A stretch of DNA of 64,000 nt from SM23-28-2 sp964512285 (GCA_964512285.1 CAZEJO010000007.1:1-64000); one strand, 5' to 3'; counted from the stretch's first letter, positions 1 through 8,838 are shown. Notes: generated by a model from the sequence alone, not told the origin. A program made the numbers and translations.

Positions 1-147
1 GTGCTGTGCATAGTCATGGCAAGCTTTCAGTTCGACCTGTCGGAGCCCTACAGCCCGCTCCTGCTGCTGGCGGGGGTGGCCGCTCTGGCGCTGCTGGTGA
101 TCGACATTCGCGAGGCACGTGGAGAAGTAGATGACCAAGCCCAGTAA
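1..147 (+). CDS. partial or small membrane ORF upstream of carB
   Basis: The frame is open from base 1 to a TAA at 145-147 and runs 17 bp into carB. The first ATG is at 16, giving about 43 residues with one hydrophobic stretch (LLLLAGVAALALLV) and a short charged tail. It does not look like the end of CarA, the usual carB neighbour. It could be the C-terminal membrane anchor of a protein cut by the window edge, or a small translationally coupled peptide. I do not recognise it. Confidence 0.35.
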   Translation: MLCIVMASFQFDLSEPYSPLLLLAGVAALALLVIDIREARGEVDDQAQ

Positions 148-3100
148 GGTGCTGATCATCGGCTCGGGGCCGATCATCATCGGCCAGGCGGCGGAGTTCG
201 ATTACTCCGGCAGCCAGGCCTGCCGCTCGCTGCGCGAAGAAGGCGTCACCACTGTGCTAGTCAACTCCAACCCGGCGACGATCATGACCGACGAGGGTAT
301 CGCCGACATCGTCTACATCGAGCCTCTGACGGTGGAGGTGCTGGCGCGCATCATCGAGCGGGAGCACCCCGACGGTCTCCTGCCGACGCTGGGCGGCCAG
401 ACCGGGCTGAACCTGGCGGTGGCCGCCGCCGATGCCGGCGTGCTGGGCCACAACGGCGTGCGTCTGCTGGGGACGCCGGTGGAGTCCATCCGCAGGGCGG
501 AGGACCGTCAGCTCTTCAAGGACATGCTCGAAGAGATCGGCGAACCCGTCCCAGAGAGCGAGACCGTCACCAGCCTGGACGAGGCGCGTCGGGTGGCGCG
601 GGAGATGGGCCTGCCGCTGGTGGTGCGGCCGGCGTACACCCTGGGCGGCACCGGCGGCGGCGTCGCTCACACGATGGCCGACCTGGAGCACATCGTGTCC
701 GGTGGCTTGCGGGCGAGCCCCATCCATCAAGTGCTGCTGGAGCGCTGCCTGCTGGGCTGGAAGGAGATCGAGTACGAGGTGATGCGGGACGCCGCCGACA
801 ACTGCATCACCGTGTGCAACATGGAGAACATCGACGCGATGGGCGTCCACACCGGCGACAGCATCGTGGTCGCGCCCAGCCAGACCCTGACCGATAAAGA
901 GTACCAGATGCTGCGTACTGCCAGTCTGAAGATCATCCGCGCCCTGGGCGTCGAGGGCGGCTGCAACATCCAGTTCGCTCTAGCTCCACGGCCGGACGTC
1001 GTGGACTGGCAGTGGCAAGACGCCTCGGCTGCCCCCTACTACGTCATCGAGGTCAACCCACGCGTGTCGCGCAGCTCGGCGTTGGCGTCCAAGGCCACCG
1101 GCTATCCCATCGCCCGTGTGGCGGCCAAGATCGCTGCGGGCAAGCGGTTGGACGAGATCCCCAATCGGGTAACCGGTAAGACCACCGCTGCCTTCGAGCC
1201 GGCGCTGGACTACCTGGTGGTGAAGATACCGCGCTGGCCTTTCGATAAGTTCCCCCTGGGCGAGCGCAAGCTGGGCACGCAAATGAAGGCCACCGGCGAG
1301 GTCATGGCTGTCGATCGCTCCTTCGAGGGGGCTTTGCAGAAGGCGGTGCGCTCGCTGGAGGTCGGCGCCCGTTCGCTTCTGTGGGAGGACCCGCGTTGGC
1401 GGGACGAGGATCCGCTGCAGTGGATCAAGGAGCCCACCGACCAGCGCCTGTGGGCGGTGATGGCCGCTCTACGCCGCGACATCCCGCCGCAAGAAGTCGC
1501 GCGGGCCACAGGCATCGACCCCTGGTTCCTCTTCAAGCTGAATAACATCGTGAGCATGGAGCGGCGGCTGCTGGCCGAGCCCCTGAAGCCCGGTCTCCTG
1601 CGCCAGGCCAAGCACCTGGGCTTCCCGGACGAGAGCATCGCCATCCTGGCCGACCGCTTGCCAGAGCAGGTGCGCGAGCTGCGGCAGCAGGCGGGCATTC
1701 GCCCCGTGTACAAGATGGTCGACACGTGCGCGGCGGAGTTCGAGGCGCAGACACCCTACTTCTACAGTACCTACGAGGAGGAGAACGAGGCCGAGCCGCT
1801 GCCCGGCGAGAAGGCCCTGGTCATCGGCAGCGGGCCCATCCGCATCGGCCAGGGGATCGAGTTCGACTATTGCAGCGTGCATGCCGCCTGGGTCCTGCAG
1901 GCGGCCGGCGTCAAGGCCATTATGGCTAACTCCAACCCTGAGACCGTCTCGACCGACTTCGACACCAGCGATCGGCTGTACTTTGAGCCGCTGGACGTAG
2001 AGGCGGTGCGAGACATCCTGGAGAACGAGGGGCTGAACGGCAGCCAGTCGCCGACGTCTATCGTTCAGTTCGGTGGCCAGACGGCGGTCAATCTGGCCGA
2101 CCCCCTGGCGCGAGCAGGCATGCCCATCTTGGGCTCCAGCGCCGAGGCGATTGACATTGCTGAGGACCGCGGCCGCTTCGAGGACCTCGTCTCCCACCTG
2201 GGCATCCCCCAGCCGCCGGGGGCAGCGATCACCAGCGTCGAGGATGCTCTGGTGACTGCAAAAGGCATCGGCTACCCCGTGCTGGTGCGCCCGAGCTACG
2301 TCCTCGGCGGGCGGGCGATGGAGATCGTTCAGGGGGCCGGCGAGCTAAGCCGCTACATGCGCGAGGCAGTGCAGGTAGGCAGCGGCAAACCTATACTTAT
2401 CGACAAATACATGGAGGGGCGCGAGGTCGAGGTGGACGCCGTCTGCGACGGTGAACAGACGCTCATCCCCGGCATTATGGAGCACATCGAGCGGGCGGGC
2501 GTGCATTCCGGCGATTCGATGGCCGTCTACCCGCCGATCAACCTGTCGGAGGCGGAAATACAGACCATCGTCGATTACACGCAGCGCATCGGGCAGGCGC
2601 TGCATGTGCGGGGCCTGATGAACGTGCAGTACGTCATCATGCCCGGCGACTCGGGGAGCAGCTCCACCGTCTACGTGCTGGAGGTGAACCCGCGGGCCAG
2701 CCGGACCATCCCGTTCATCTCCAAGGTTACAGGCGTTCCCATGGTGCGCCTGGCGATCAACGTGATGCTGGGCAAGAGCCTGTTCGAACTGGGCTACTGG
2801 GGTGGACTGTGGCCGGCCCAGAAGCTGGTAGCGATCAAGGCGCCCGTCTTCTCCATGTCCAAGCTCATCGGCGTCGATACCTACCTGGGGCCGGAGATGA
2901 AGTCCACCGGCGAGGTCATGGGCGTCGACTACAACTTCGAGGCTGCCCTGTCCAAGGCGCTATCCGCGTCTGACCTGATGCTGCCGCGCGAGGGGGCGAT
3001 CCTGGTGAGCGTGGCCGACCGCAATAAGCCCGAGGCGCTGCCTATCATCCGCCAGTTGGCCAGCCACGGGTACAGGCTGTACGCCACCGAGGGCACGGCC

Positions 3101-3394
3101 AGCATGATCCAGGCGGTGGACCTGTCGGTGGAGATGGTGGCCAGGCGGTTGGAGGAGGGCCATCCCAACGTCGAGGACGTGATCCGCGACGGCCTGGTGC
3201 AGGGGGTCATCAACACGCCGGGCGGAGGCGAGGCCTCAGTCATGCGCGACGGCTTTGAGATCCGCCGCGCCGCTGCCGAGAAGCGCATCCCCTGCTTCAC
3301 CTCGCTGGACACCGCCCGTTCTGCTGTGGACTCCGTCCTGCACGGCGACCGGAGCTTCACCGTCCAGCCGCTGCGCGAGTATCTTGCGCCGTGA
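131..3394 (+). CDS. carB: carbamoyl-phosphate synthase large subunit
   Basis: Makes carbamoyl phosphate from bicarbonate, ammonia (channelled from CarA) and two ATP, for pyrimidine and arginine synthesis. At 1087 residues it has the full family length. Two homologous ATP-grasp halves are visible, each opening with a VIGSGP motif (near residues 9 and 563). Each carries its ATP-grasp signatures (RPAYTLGGTGGG in the first, RPSYVLGGRAME in the second) and an EVNPR motif. An MGS-like allosteric domain follows from about residue 940. GGAGAAG precedes the ATG at 131. The stop overlaps the pyrK start in GTGA, so the two are translationally coupled. carA is not in the window. Confidence 0.97.
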   Translation: MTKPSKVLIIGSGPIIIGQAAEFDYSGSQACRSLREEGVTTVLVNSNPATIMTDEGIADIVYIEPLTVEVLARIIEREHPDGLLPTLGGQTGLNLAVAAADAGVLGHNGVRLLGTPVESIRRAEDRQLFKDMLEEIGEPVPESETVTSLDEARRVAREMGLPLVVRPAYTLGGTGGGVAHTMADLEHIVSGGLRASPIHQVLLERCLLGWKEIEYEVMRDAADNCITVCNMENIDAMGVHTGDSIVVAPSQTLTDKEYQMLRTASLKIIRALGVEGGCNIQFALAPRPDVVDWQWQDASAAPYYVIEVNPRVSRSSALASKATGYPIARVAAKIAAGKRLDEIPNRVTGKTTAAFEPALDYLVVKIPRWPFDKFPLGERKLGTQMKATGEVMAVDRSFEGALQKAVRSLEVGARSLLWEDPRWRDEDPLQWIKEPTDQRLWAVMAALRRDIPPQEVARATGIDPWFLFKLNNIVSMERRLLAEPLKPGLLRQAKHLGFPDESIAILADRLPEQVRELRQQAGIRPVYKMVDTCAAEFEAQTPYFYSTYEEENEAEPLPGEKALVIGSGPIRIGQGIEFDYCSVHAAWVLQAAGVKAIMANSNPETVSTDFDTSDRLYFEPLDVEAVRDILENEGLNGSQSPTSIVQFGGQTAVNLADPLARAGMPILGSSAEAIDIAEDRGRFEDLVSHLGIPQPPGAAITSVEDALVTAKGIGYPVLVRPSYVLGGRAMEIVQGAGELSRYMREAVQVGSGKPILIDKYMEGREVEVDAVCDGEQTLIPGIMEHIERAGVHSGDSMAVYPPINLSEAEIQTIVDYTQRIGQALHVRGLMNVQYVIMPGDSGSSSTVYVLEVNPRASRTIPFISKVTGVPMVRLAINVMLGKSLFELGYWGGLWPAQKLVAIKAPVFSMSKLIGVDTYLGPEMKSTGEVMGVDYNFEAALSKALSASDLMLPREGAILVSVADRNKPEALPIIRQLASHGYRLYATEGTASMIQAVDLSVEMVARRLEEGHPNVEDVIRDGLVQGVINTPGGGEASVMRDGFEIRRAAAEKRIPCFTSLDTARSAVDSVLHGDRSFTVQPLREYLAP

Positions 3395-4161
3395 ACCTGG
3401 AGCGGGCCGTCATCCTATCGACCGAGGAGGCCTACCAGGGCACCCGCCTCATCTGGTTCTCGGCGCCGGCGGTGGGGCGAACCGCTCAGCCCGGCCAGTT
3501 CCTGATGATCCGCTGCGGCGAGGGCTGCGACCCTCTCCTGCCGCGGCCGATGAGCTTCCACCGCTTTCGCCAGGCTGACGGCGAGCGGCAGTTCGCCATC
3601 CTGTTCGACCTACGCGGGCGGGGCACTGACTGGCTGTGGCGACGCCAGCCGGGCGATCTGGTGAGTCTGTTCGGCCCTCTCGGTCGTGGCTATGCGGTCA
3701 AACGGCAGTCGCAGAACCTGCTGCTGGTGGCTGGCGGCATCGGCGTCGCTGCGCTGGTGGCGCTGGCGGATGAGGCCATCGCCGACGGGAGAGGGGTGAC
3801 GCTGCTCCAGGGGGCGAAGACCGCCGGCAAGCTCTTTCCATCGGCCGCGTTGTCGGCGGAGGTGGAGGTGGTGAGCGCTACTGAGGACGGCTCGGCGGGG
3901 CATCACGGGCTGGTGACCGAGCTGCTGCTACAGTACCTTCCCTGGGCCGACCAGGTCTTCGCCTGCGGCCCCAACGCCATGTACGAGGCGATGGCGGCGC
4001 TCATGCGGGAGCAGGGCAGCCGCAAGTCGGTGCAGGTGCTGCTGGAGGAGCACATGGCCTGCGGCATGGGCGTGTGCTACTGCTGCGGCGTGTTCACGCG
4101 GCGGGGCGTGAAGCTGGTGTGCAAGGACGGCCCGCGGTTCGAGCTGCGGGAGGTGTTCTGA
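3391..4161 (+). CDS. pyrK: dihydroorotate dehydrogenase electron transfer subunit PyrK
   Basis: This is the FAD/[2Fe-2S] subunit of class 1B dihydroorotate dehydrogenase, passing electrons from PyrD to NAD+. The 256 residues show a ferredoxin-reductase-like FAD-binding half (RPMSFHRF near residue 52) and an NAD-binding part (GGIGVAAL). The C-terminal cysteine cluster ACGMGVCYCCG with a later LVC binds the 2Fe-2S centre. The GTG start sits inside the carB stop (4-base overlap). Its partner pyrD lies 4.7 kb downstream rather than next to it. Confidence 0.93.
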   Translation: MNLERAVILSTEEAYQGTRLIWFSAPAVGRTAQPGQFLMIRCGEGCDPLLPRPMSFHRFRQADGERQFAILFDLRGRGTDWLWRRQPGDLVSLFGPLGRGYAVKRQSQNLLLVAGGIGVAALVALADEAIADGRGVTLLQGAKTAGKLFPSAALSAEVEVVSATEDGSAGHHGLVTELLLQYLPWADQVFACGPNAMYEAMAALMREQGSRKSVQVLLEEHMACGMGVCYCCGVFTRRGVKLVCKDGPRFELREVF

Positions 4162-4162
4162 G

Positions 4163-5566
4163 GTGGGCGCGCCTGCCGGGCTGAGCGAGGGCAGGGGAAG
4201 GGCAGCAATAGGCAGGCTGGAGGCTGGGTTGCGATCCTTGTGGAGGTCGGCCTTCGGGGCTAGGTCGCCGCTCGTCGAGGACGCCGGGTTCAAAATGCCG
4301 GCTCTGCATGTCTACTTCCACTGGGCGATCTTGGGTACGCTTGTCCTTGCGGTGGCGCTATCGCTGGCGCTGAGCGCGACCACGTCGTACGACAGGGGCA
4401 ACTATCAGTACGTGCTCAGTGCGGAGCTGCAAGCGGTGGCCGCCATCTTCGCGCTTGTCATTACCGGCAGCCTGGTGGCGATGCAAATAGTTGTAGGCAC
4501 AACCCCGCGAATCATGGCCTATTTCCCCCTAAAGGAGTTCGTCGTCGCCGTTGTGGTCAACGCTGCGACGATGGGGTTCGATGCCGTGACCCTGGCGCGT
4601 CTTCCAGACTTGGCGACTTACATCGGCAAGTTCTTCATCAACCTTACAGTCGTGCTGAACGGCGTGGCGGTATTGGCCACTCTCGCGTATGTATGGTGGA
4701 CCTTTCACTGGACGCAGCCGAGGATCTACCTAACAGCACTCCTCAACCGCATGGATCACACAGATGACCTCCAGAGCCAGCGAGACATCGTGGTCGCTAT
4801 AGAGGAACTAGGGCTGCACGCAAGCGACCGCCGCCATATCCAGACGTGTGGGGACGCCGTGCGGGCGTTCGTGGTGGCGGCGGATCTAGTATTGGCCAAG
4901 TCCAACCTGGACACCGAGGCGGTGGGTCAGGACATCTCGCACCCTCTGTGCACGATCCCGGAGGCCCTCGGCCGGCTCGGGGTGGCCTACGCCGAGCGCG
5001 GCCTGGACGACGCGGTGCATCACGTGGGGTGGGCTCTGGGTGGGCTGGGGGCCGAGTACTGCGCGCATGCGGAAGAACTAATCGACGTGGAGCTGACGAT
5101 GCCGGTGGTAGACATCGCGGAGTCGTGTGGAAGACACTCCCGCGAGAAGATTCTCTACAACTTCCTGGCGAGCAAGAATCGGTGCCTCTCTTGGCTGGCC
5201 GCGAAAGGCGCTCACGAGATGTTGCGCTGGTGGGCACTCAACGTTGAGGATGAAGCAGACATTTGCGGCGAGTACAAGCTTCCGAACGCGGCGGCGCAGG
5301 TGCTCGAGCAGCTCGATACACTGCTGACCTTAGCCGAAAAGCGCCAGCTTCGCGACCATTTCTACGATTGTGGCGTGCGGACGGCCGTGGATTGGCTTGC
5401 TGCCATTGGCCATCTGATCGATCACGCGGGCGTCGAGTTCGAGAAGGCGGCCATCAGCGGTTCCACGCCGTGGTTTGAACGGCGCACGTTGGGTGAGTCG
5501 GTAGACGGTCTGCGCGCCCGCCTGCAGGGCTTGAGAGGAGCCGATCATGCAGGGTCGTCTACCTAG
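4163..5566 (+). CDS. multi-pass membrane protein of unknown function (DUF2254-like topology)
   Basis: The 467-residue frame starts with GTG one base after pyrK stops; an ATG at 4295 (residue 45) is a credible alternative start. Four hydrophobic segments lie at about residues 54-72, 91-111, 125-143 and 158-178. A soluble, mainly helical domain of nearly 290 residues follows, with scattered Cys, Trp and His. The layout resembles DUF2254-type predicted membrane proteins, but I would not assign the family firmly. The 3' end overlaps the methyltransferase start by 20 bp, so the two are probably co-expressed. No catalytic motif is apparent. Confidence 0.75.
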   Translation: MGAPAGLSEGRGRAAIGRLEAGLRSLWRSAFGARSPLVEDAGFKMPALHVYFHWAILGTLVLAVALSLALSATTSYDRGNYQYVLSAELQAVAAIFALVITGSLVAMQIVVGTTPRIMAYFPLKEFVVAVVVNAATMGFDAVTLARLPDLATYIGKFFINLTVVLNGVAVLATLAYVWWTFHWTQPRIYLTALLNRMDHTDDLQSQRDIVVAIEELGLHASDRRHIQTCGDAVRAFVVAADLVLAKSNLDTEAVGQDISHPLCTIPEALGRLGVAYAERGLDDAVHHVGWALGGLGAEYCAHAEELIDVELTMPVVDIAESCGRHSREKILYNFLASKNRCLSWLAAKGAHEMLRWWALNVEDEADICGEYKLPNAAAQVLEQLDTLLTLAEKRQLRDHFYDCGVRTAVDWLAAIGHLIDHAGVEFEKAAISGSTPWFERRTLGESVDGLRARLQGLRGADHAGSST

Positions 5567-6323
5567 CCCGTGCGTCCTGTACGAGGGAGACTGCCTGGAG
5601 GTGATGCAGCAGTGGCCGGACGCTTGCGTCGACCACTGCATCGCCGACCCGCCCTTCGGGATGAGCAAGAAGCGCGGCCTGGGTTGGGCCTTCAGCTCCC
5701 ACGTGACGATGGACGAGGCCTGGGACCGCTTCAGCAAGGACGAGTTCTTTCAGTTCAACGTGAGTTGGCTGTCGGAGGTCTGCCGGGTGGTCAAGCCCAA
5801 CGGCAACATCTTGACCTTCGGCACTTTTCATAACATCTACCAGCTAGGCTTCATCCTCCAGAACGTGCTCGACCGCCGCGTGCTGAACTCCATCGTCTGG
5901 TTCAAGCCCAACGCCCAGCCCAACATCACTGCTCGCACCCTCACCGAGAGCACCGAGCAGATCATCTGGGCGGTTAACAACCCGCCAGGCAAGGCCAAGA
6001 AGTGGACGTTCAACTACTGGCAGGCCAAGGAGCTGGCGGGCGGAAAGCAGATGCGCAACCTCTGGGAGATACCGTACACTCCCGCTTCCGAGCGGGCGTT
6101 TGGCAAGCACCCGTCGCAGAAGCCGCTGGCGCTGGTGGAGCGACTGGTGCTCATCGCCACGAACCCCGGCGAGCTCGTGCTCGACCCCTTCGCCGGCGCT
6201 GGGACGCTGGCCGTCGCTGCCGAGAGGCACGGCCGCCGATGGCTTCTCATCGAGAGCGAGGCGCGCTACGTGGAGATAGCCCACCAGCGGCTGGCGGCGG
6301 CTCGTACGGCTGAGCCCGGCTAG
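5547..6323 (+). CDS. orphan site-specific DNA methyltransferase (N4-cytosine/N6-adenine, beta-type)
   Basis: Transfers a methyl group from S-adenosylmethionine to an exocyclic amino group in DNA. The catalytic motif IV is DPPF (residues 34-37). It precedes the SAM-binding motif DPFAGAG near residue 212, the order of the beta class that includes CcrM and YhdJ-like enzymes. HPSQKP before motif I is the usual motif X region. The length of 258 residues is normal for the catalytic core, with no separate target-recognition domain. TGAGAGGAG precedes the ATG. No restriction endonuclease is adjacent, so it is probably a solitary regulatory or epigenetic enzyme. Target sequence unknown. Confidence 0.9.
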   Translation: MQGRLPSPCVLYEGDCLEVMQQWPDACVDHCIADPPFGMSKKRGLGWAFSSHVTMDEAWDRFSKDEFFQFNVSWLSEVCRVVKPNGNILTFGTFHNIYQLGFILQNVLDRRVLNSIVWFKPNAQPNITARTLTESTEQIIWAVNNPPGKAKKWTFNYWQAKELAGGKQMRNLWEIPYTPASERAFGKHPSQKPLALVERLVLIATNPGELVLDPFAGAGTLAVAAERHGRRWLLIESEARYVEIAHQRLAAARTAEPG

Positions 6324-6347
6324 CCCGCGCGGAAAGGGATGCAAGAA

Positions 6348-6368
6348 GGCCCTGCCACAGGCAGGGCC
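6348..6368. terminator. hairpin between convergent methyltransferase and mrp genes
   Basis: A perfect 9-bp stem (GGCCCTGCC / GGCAGGGCC) with a 3-base loop sits between the two convergent genes. The flanking T-run is poor on both strands, so it is a probable bidirectional transcript-end hairpin rather than a canonical intrinsic terminator. Confidence 0.6.
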
Positions 6369-6390
6369 TCCCTATCTCAGCGAGTCGCTT

Positions 6391-7482
6391 CTACTTGGTG
6401 CCTGTCGCCTCGGAGAATCCCTGAACGCTGGTGCGAGCAGCAATGCGCTCGGCGATGAGCATGAACACCTTAGCCACCGGCGAGTCGGGCTCCCGCTCCA
6501 CGATGGGCACACCCTCGTCGCTGCTGACGCGCACCTGGGCGTCCAGTGGGACCTCGCCCAGGAAGTCCAGCCCCAACTTCTTGGCTGCCTCTTGAGCGCC
6601 GCCATAGCCGAAGATCTCCGTGCGCTCGCCGCAGTGGGGGCAGAGGAAGTAGCTCATGTTCTCGATGATGCCGAACACGGGCACGTTCAGCTTCTCGAAC
6701 ATCGTCACCGCCTTGGTGGCGTCCTCCAGGGATACGCTCTGAGGGGTGGTGACGATAACCACACCGGCGATGGGTGCCTCTTGAGCCATGCTCAAGGGAG
6801 CGTCGCTGGTGCCCGGTGGCAGGTCGATGATCAGATAGTCCAACTCGCCGCCGGCGGCCCAGGGTAGCTCGTGAAGGAGCTGACGAACGCTGTTGCCGAT
6901 CAGCGGGCCGCGCCAAATCATCGGCATGCCGGGCTGCAGGAGAAAGCCGATGGAGACCACCTTAACGCCATAGCACATCACCGGCATCAGGCCCGTCTCA
7001 GCCTGGCAACCGTGCCTAAGCCCGACCATGGTGGGGATGTTAGGCCCGGTGAGGTCGGCGTCCAGCAAGCCCACTCGTGCGCCGTGCTTGGCCAGGGCGA
7101 CGGCCAGGTTCACAGCCACCGTGGACTTGCCCACGCCGCCCTTGTTGCTGGCAACGGCGATGATATTTCGCACGCCTTTCACTGGCAGCGGGGGACCCGG
7201 GCGTGAGTGGGCGCGCGCGCTGGCGTCCGTCTTGACCTCCACGCTCTCAACGCCGGGAACGGCGCGAACGGCTTCCTCAGCCCTGTGCTGCAACTCGTTG
7301 CGCGCGGGAGAGGCGGGGGTGGCGAGCACGAACTTGAAGGCCACCTTGCCACCGCTAACCTGCAGGTCGCGGATCATGCCCAGGCTAACGATGTCCCGAC
7401 GCAGCTCGGGGTCCTCGACGGTGCTTAGGGCGGCCAGGATGTCCTTCTCGCTGGGGCCCTTATTGCCTTGTCCTTGTTTCAA
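6391..7482 (-). CDS. mrp: Mrp/ApbC/NBP35-type iron-sulfur cluster carrier ATPase
   Basis: A P-loop scaffold protein that holds and delivers Fe-S clusters. The N-terminal MIP18/DUF59 domain spans about residues 12-90. The deviant Walker A NKGGVGKS is at 113-120, with DADLTGPN and IIDLPPGTSD after it. A CPHC pair near residue 270 is the bridging-cluster CxxC of the family. The length of 363 residues is typical. It follows the SufR-like regulator gene by 9 bp on the same strand, so the two form an operon with a shared Fe-S theme. Confidence 0.95.
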   Translation of the reverse strand: MKQGQGNKGPSEKDILAALSTVEDPELRRDIVSLGMIRDLQVSGGKVAFKFVLATPASPARNELQHRAEEAVRAVPGVESVEVKTDASARAHSRPGPPLPVKGVRNIIAVASNKGGVGKSTVAVNLAVALAKHGARVGLLDADLTGPNIPTMVGLRHGCQAETGLMPVMCYGVKVVSIGFLLQPGMPMIWRGPLIGNSVRQLLHELPWAAGGELDYLIIDLPPGTSDAPLSMAQEAPIAGVVIVTTPQSVSLEDATKAVTMFEKLNVPVFGIIENMSYFLCPHCGERTEIFGYGGAQEAAKKLGLDFLGEVPLDAQVRVSSDEGVPIVEREPDSPVAKVFMLIAERIAARTSVQGFSEATGTK

Positions 7483-7491
7483 CTCTACCTC

Positions 7492-8166
7492 CTATTCGGA
7501 CGCTTCCTCTTCCTGGGGAGGAAGGGTGCCAGTCTCTACGATGAACCGGCAGCAGTCGCCGCCGTGGGTCTGAAACTCGGCCGCTCGCACACGGCCGTCC
7601 AGCAATTGACTGAGCAGCTCCAGATGCCAGACGCAAACCTCGTCCTGGCTTTCGGCCACTCTGCGATAAGGGCAGTTGTAACGCACGATCTCGAAGCCCT
7701 CTGGCAGCTTGTGCCACTCGGCGAATTCGCTTTCCATCTGCAGGATGTCGAGCACTATGGGCACCTGCTCCTCCAGGCTCTTGCCCACAAGCCGGTGAGC
7801 GTGCTGGTTGGCTATCCTGCGAGCCAGCTTGCGGAAAAGCAGAGCCTTCTTGTCGGCCGGGGAGAGGCCCTCGATCTCGCTGCTGTCAAGGAAGCCCACC
7901 TCATCGATGAGCATGTCGGCCAGTCGGTCGTAGCGCTTGGGGAAGGTCTCCTCGCCCTCATCAGTGAGTAAGTAAACGAAATGGGGGCGGCCGGTGGGGC
8001 GATGTTCCTCGCGGGCGGTCACAAGGTTGTCCCGTTCCAGGGTGGTCAGATGCTGGCGGACGGTCATTCGGGCCAGCTCCAGCGCGGACGCGAGTTCGTC
8101 CACTGTGCAACCGCCGTTGCGCTTAAGCAGGGCGAGAATCTGGCTTTTGGTGCTCTGTACCGCCAT
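7492..8166 (-). CDS. sufR: SufR-like ArsR/DeoR-type transcriptional regulator with cysteine cluster
   Basis: An N-terminal winged helix-turn-helix (TVDELASALELARMTVRQHL) is followed by a C-terminal half with Cys-x12-Cys (NCPY...EVCVW) and a later CC pair. This is the layout of SufR, an Fe-S-sensing repressor of cluster-assembly genes. I placed the start at the ATG at 8166 (224 aa, beginning MAVQSTK) because the 18 residues before it, to 8220, are unlike the family. Co-transcription with mrp supports the Fe-S role. An inverted repeat at 8231-8259 is a candidate operator. Calling it SufR rather than a relative is inference. Confidence 0.8.
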   Translation of the reverse strand: MAVQSTKSQILALLKRNGGCTVDELASALELARMTVRQHLTTLERDNLVTAREEHRPTGRPHFVYLLTDEGEETFPKRYDRLADMLIDEVGFLDSSEIEGLSPADKKALLFRKLARRIANQHAHRLVGKSLEEQVPIVLDILQMESEFAEWHKLPEGFEIVRYNCPYRRVAESQDEVCVWHLELLSQLLDGRVRAAEFQTHGGDCCRFIVETGTLPPQEEEASE

Positions 8167-8230
8167 CGTCTCAAGAACTGGGGAATAACCGCCGCCGTGA
8201 AACCTATGGGCGACTGTCAACGTTAATAGT

Positions 8231-8259
8231 ATATCGCAACGTCACCACTATAGCGATAT
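8231..8259. promoter_or_regulatory. candidate SufR operator (inverted repeat) upstream of sufR-mrp
   Basis: ATATCGC at 8231-8237 and GCGATAT at 8253-8259 are perfect 7-base inverted arms 15 bases apart. On the minus strand the left arm overlaps a possible -10 hexamer, TATACT (8228-8233). That is where an autorepressor site would be expected. It does not match the published cyanobacterial SufR box, so this is inference from position. Confidence 0.45.
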
Positions 8260-8311
8260 TAGCAGAATGGAGACAATTAAGCAACTGGCGAAAGTAAATA
8301 TGGCATAAACC

Positions 8312-8340
8312 TTGACAAGTCCGACGGTCTTCGATATAAT
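8312..8340 (+). promoter_or_regulatory. consensus sigma-A promoter TTGACA-17-TATAAT
   Basis: TTGACA at 8312-8317 and TATAAT at 8335-8340 are separated by exactly 17 bases, a perfect vegetative promoter reading toward the small gene at 8425. The expected start point is near 8347, leaving a leader of about 78 nt. Confidence 0.9.
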
Positions 8341-8424
8341 TCATGCGATGGTTGTGTATGGTTGTGTAACGTGTGCACAGCATGGGGCGTCTAAGCATAG
8401 GAATCCGAAAAACGGGGAAAGACG

Positions 8425-8724
8425 ATGAGGAGAACAGCAGTTAGTCAACATAAGCAGGCGACCAAGAAGGCTCGCTGCCGGCATCACTGGCTGATCGAAA
8501 GCCCCCAAGGGCCTACGAGCATGGGCATGTGCAAGCTGTGCGGTGCCCAGAAGGAATTCAGCAACTCGACGGGGGACTTCTTGTGGGAGGATGAGCCGAT
8601 GTCCGAGCTGTCCTCTGGTCACTGGGGGAAGTCACGCGATTTCCACGCTCCCACGGGCGAGGGAGGCGATGATACTGTCTCCACGGCGGGGATGGGAGTA
8701 ACGGGCAGTACACGTCTGGCGTAG
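8425..8724 (+). CDS. small zinc-ribbon-like protein, function unknown
   Basis: A 99-residue protein with a basic start, then CRHHW and MCKLCGAQKEF, giving a C-x-H-H...C-x2-C arrangement suited to one zinc ion. The C-terminal third is Gly/Ser/Thr-rich and looks disordered. GGGGAAAG lies 5 bases before the ATG. The gene has its own perfect promoter and a strong terminator, so it is probably highly expressed as a single-gene unit. Small proteins of this pattern recur in Chloroflexota by my recollection, but no function is known to me. Confidence 0.85.
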   Translation: MRRTAVSQHKQATKKARCRHHWLIESPQGPTSMGMCKLCGAQKEFSNSTGDFLWEDEPMSELSSGHWGKSRDFHAPTGEGGDDTVSTAGMGVTGSTRLA

Positions 8725-8751
8725 AAGGAGTTCATTACCGTACCCCCTAAG

Positions 8752-8788
8752 AGGGGTGCACCCGGCAGGGGTGCACCCCTTTTGTTTT
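8752..8788 (+). terminator. strong intrinsic terminator
   Basis: A perfect 12-bp stem (AGGGGTGCACCC / GGGTGCACCCCT) with a 5-base loop is followed by TTTGTTTT. It ends the small zinc-ribbon gene just before the pyrD promoter. Confidence 0.92.
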
Positions 8789-8809
8789 GCTAGCCCTTGA
8801 ACAAGGCGC

Positions 8810-8818
8810 TGGTATAAT
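8810..8818 (+). promoter_or_regulatory. extended -10 promoter for pyrD
   Basis: TGGTATAAT gives an extended TGn plus a perfect TATAAT (8813-8818). There is no good -35 at 17 bp. The predicted start near 8825 gives a leader of about 14 nt that still contains AGGAGG before the GTG at 8839. Confidence 0.7.
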
Positions 8819-8838
8819 GACGCCAGCAGGAGGAAAGC

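Noticed and set aside
257..3360. Long open frames on the strand opposite carB and in its other forward frames
   Set aside because: They lie wholly inside a confidently identified gene, have no family motifs or ribosome sites, and are typical by-products of GC-rich coding sequence.
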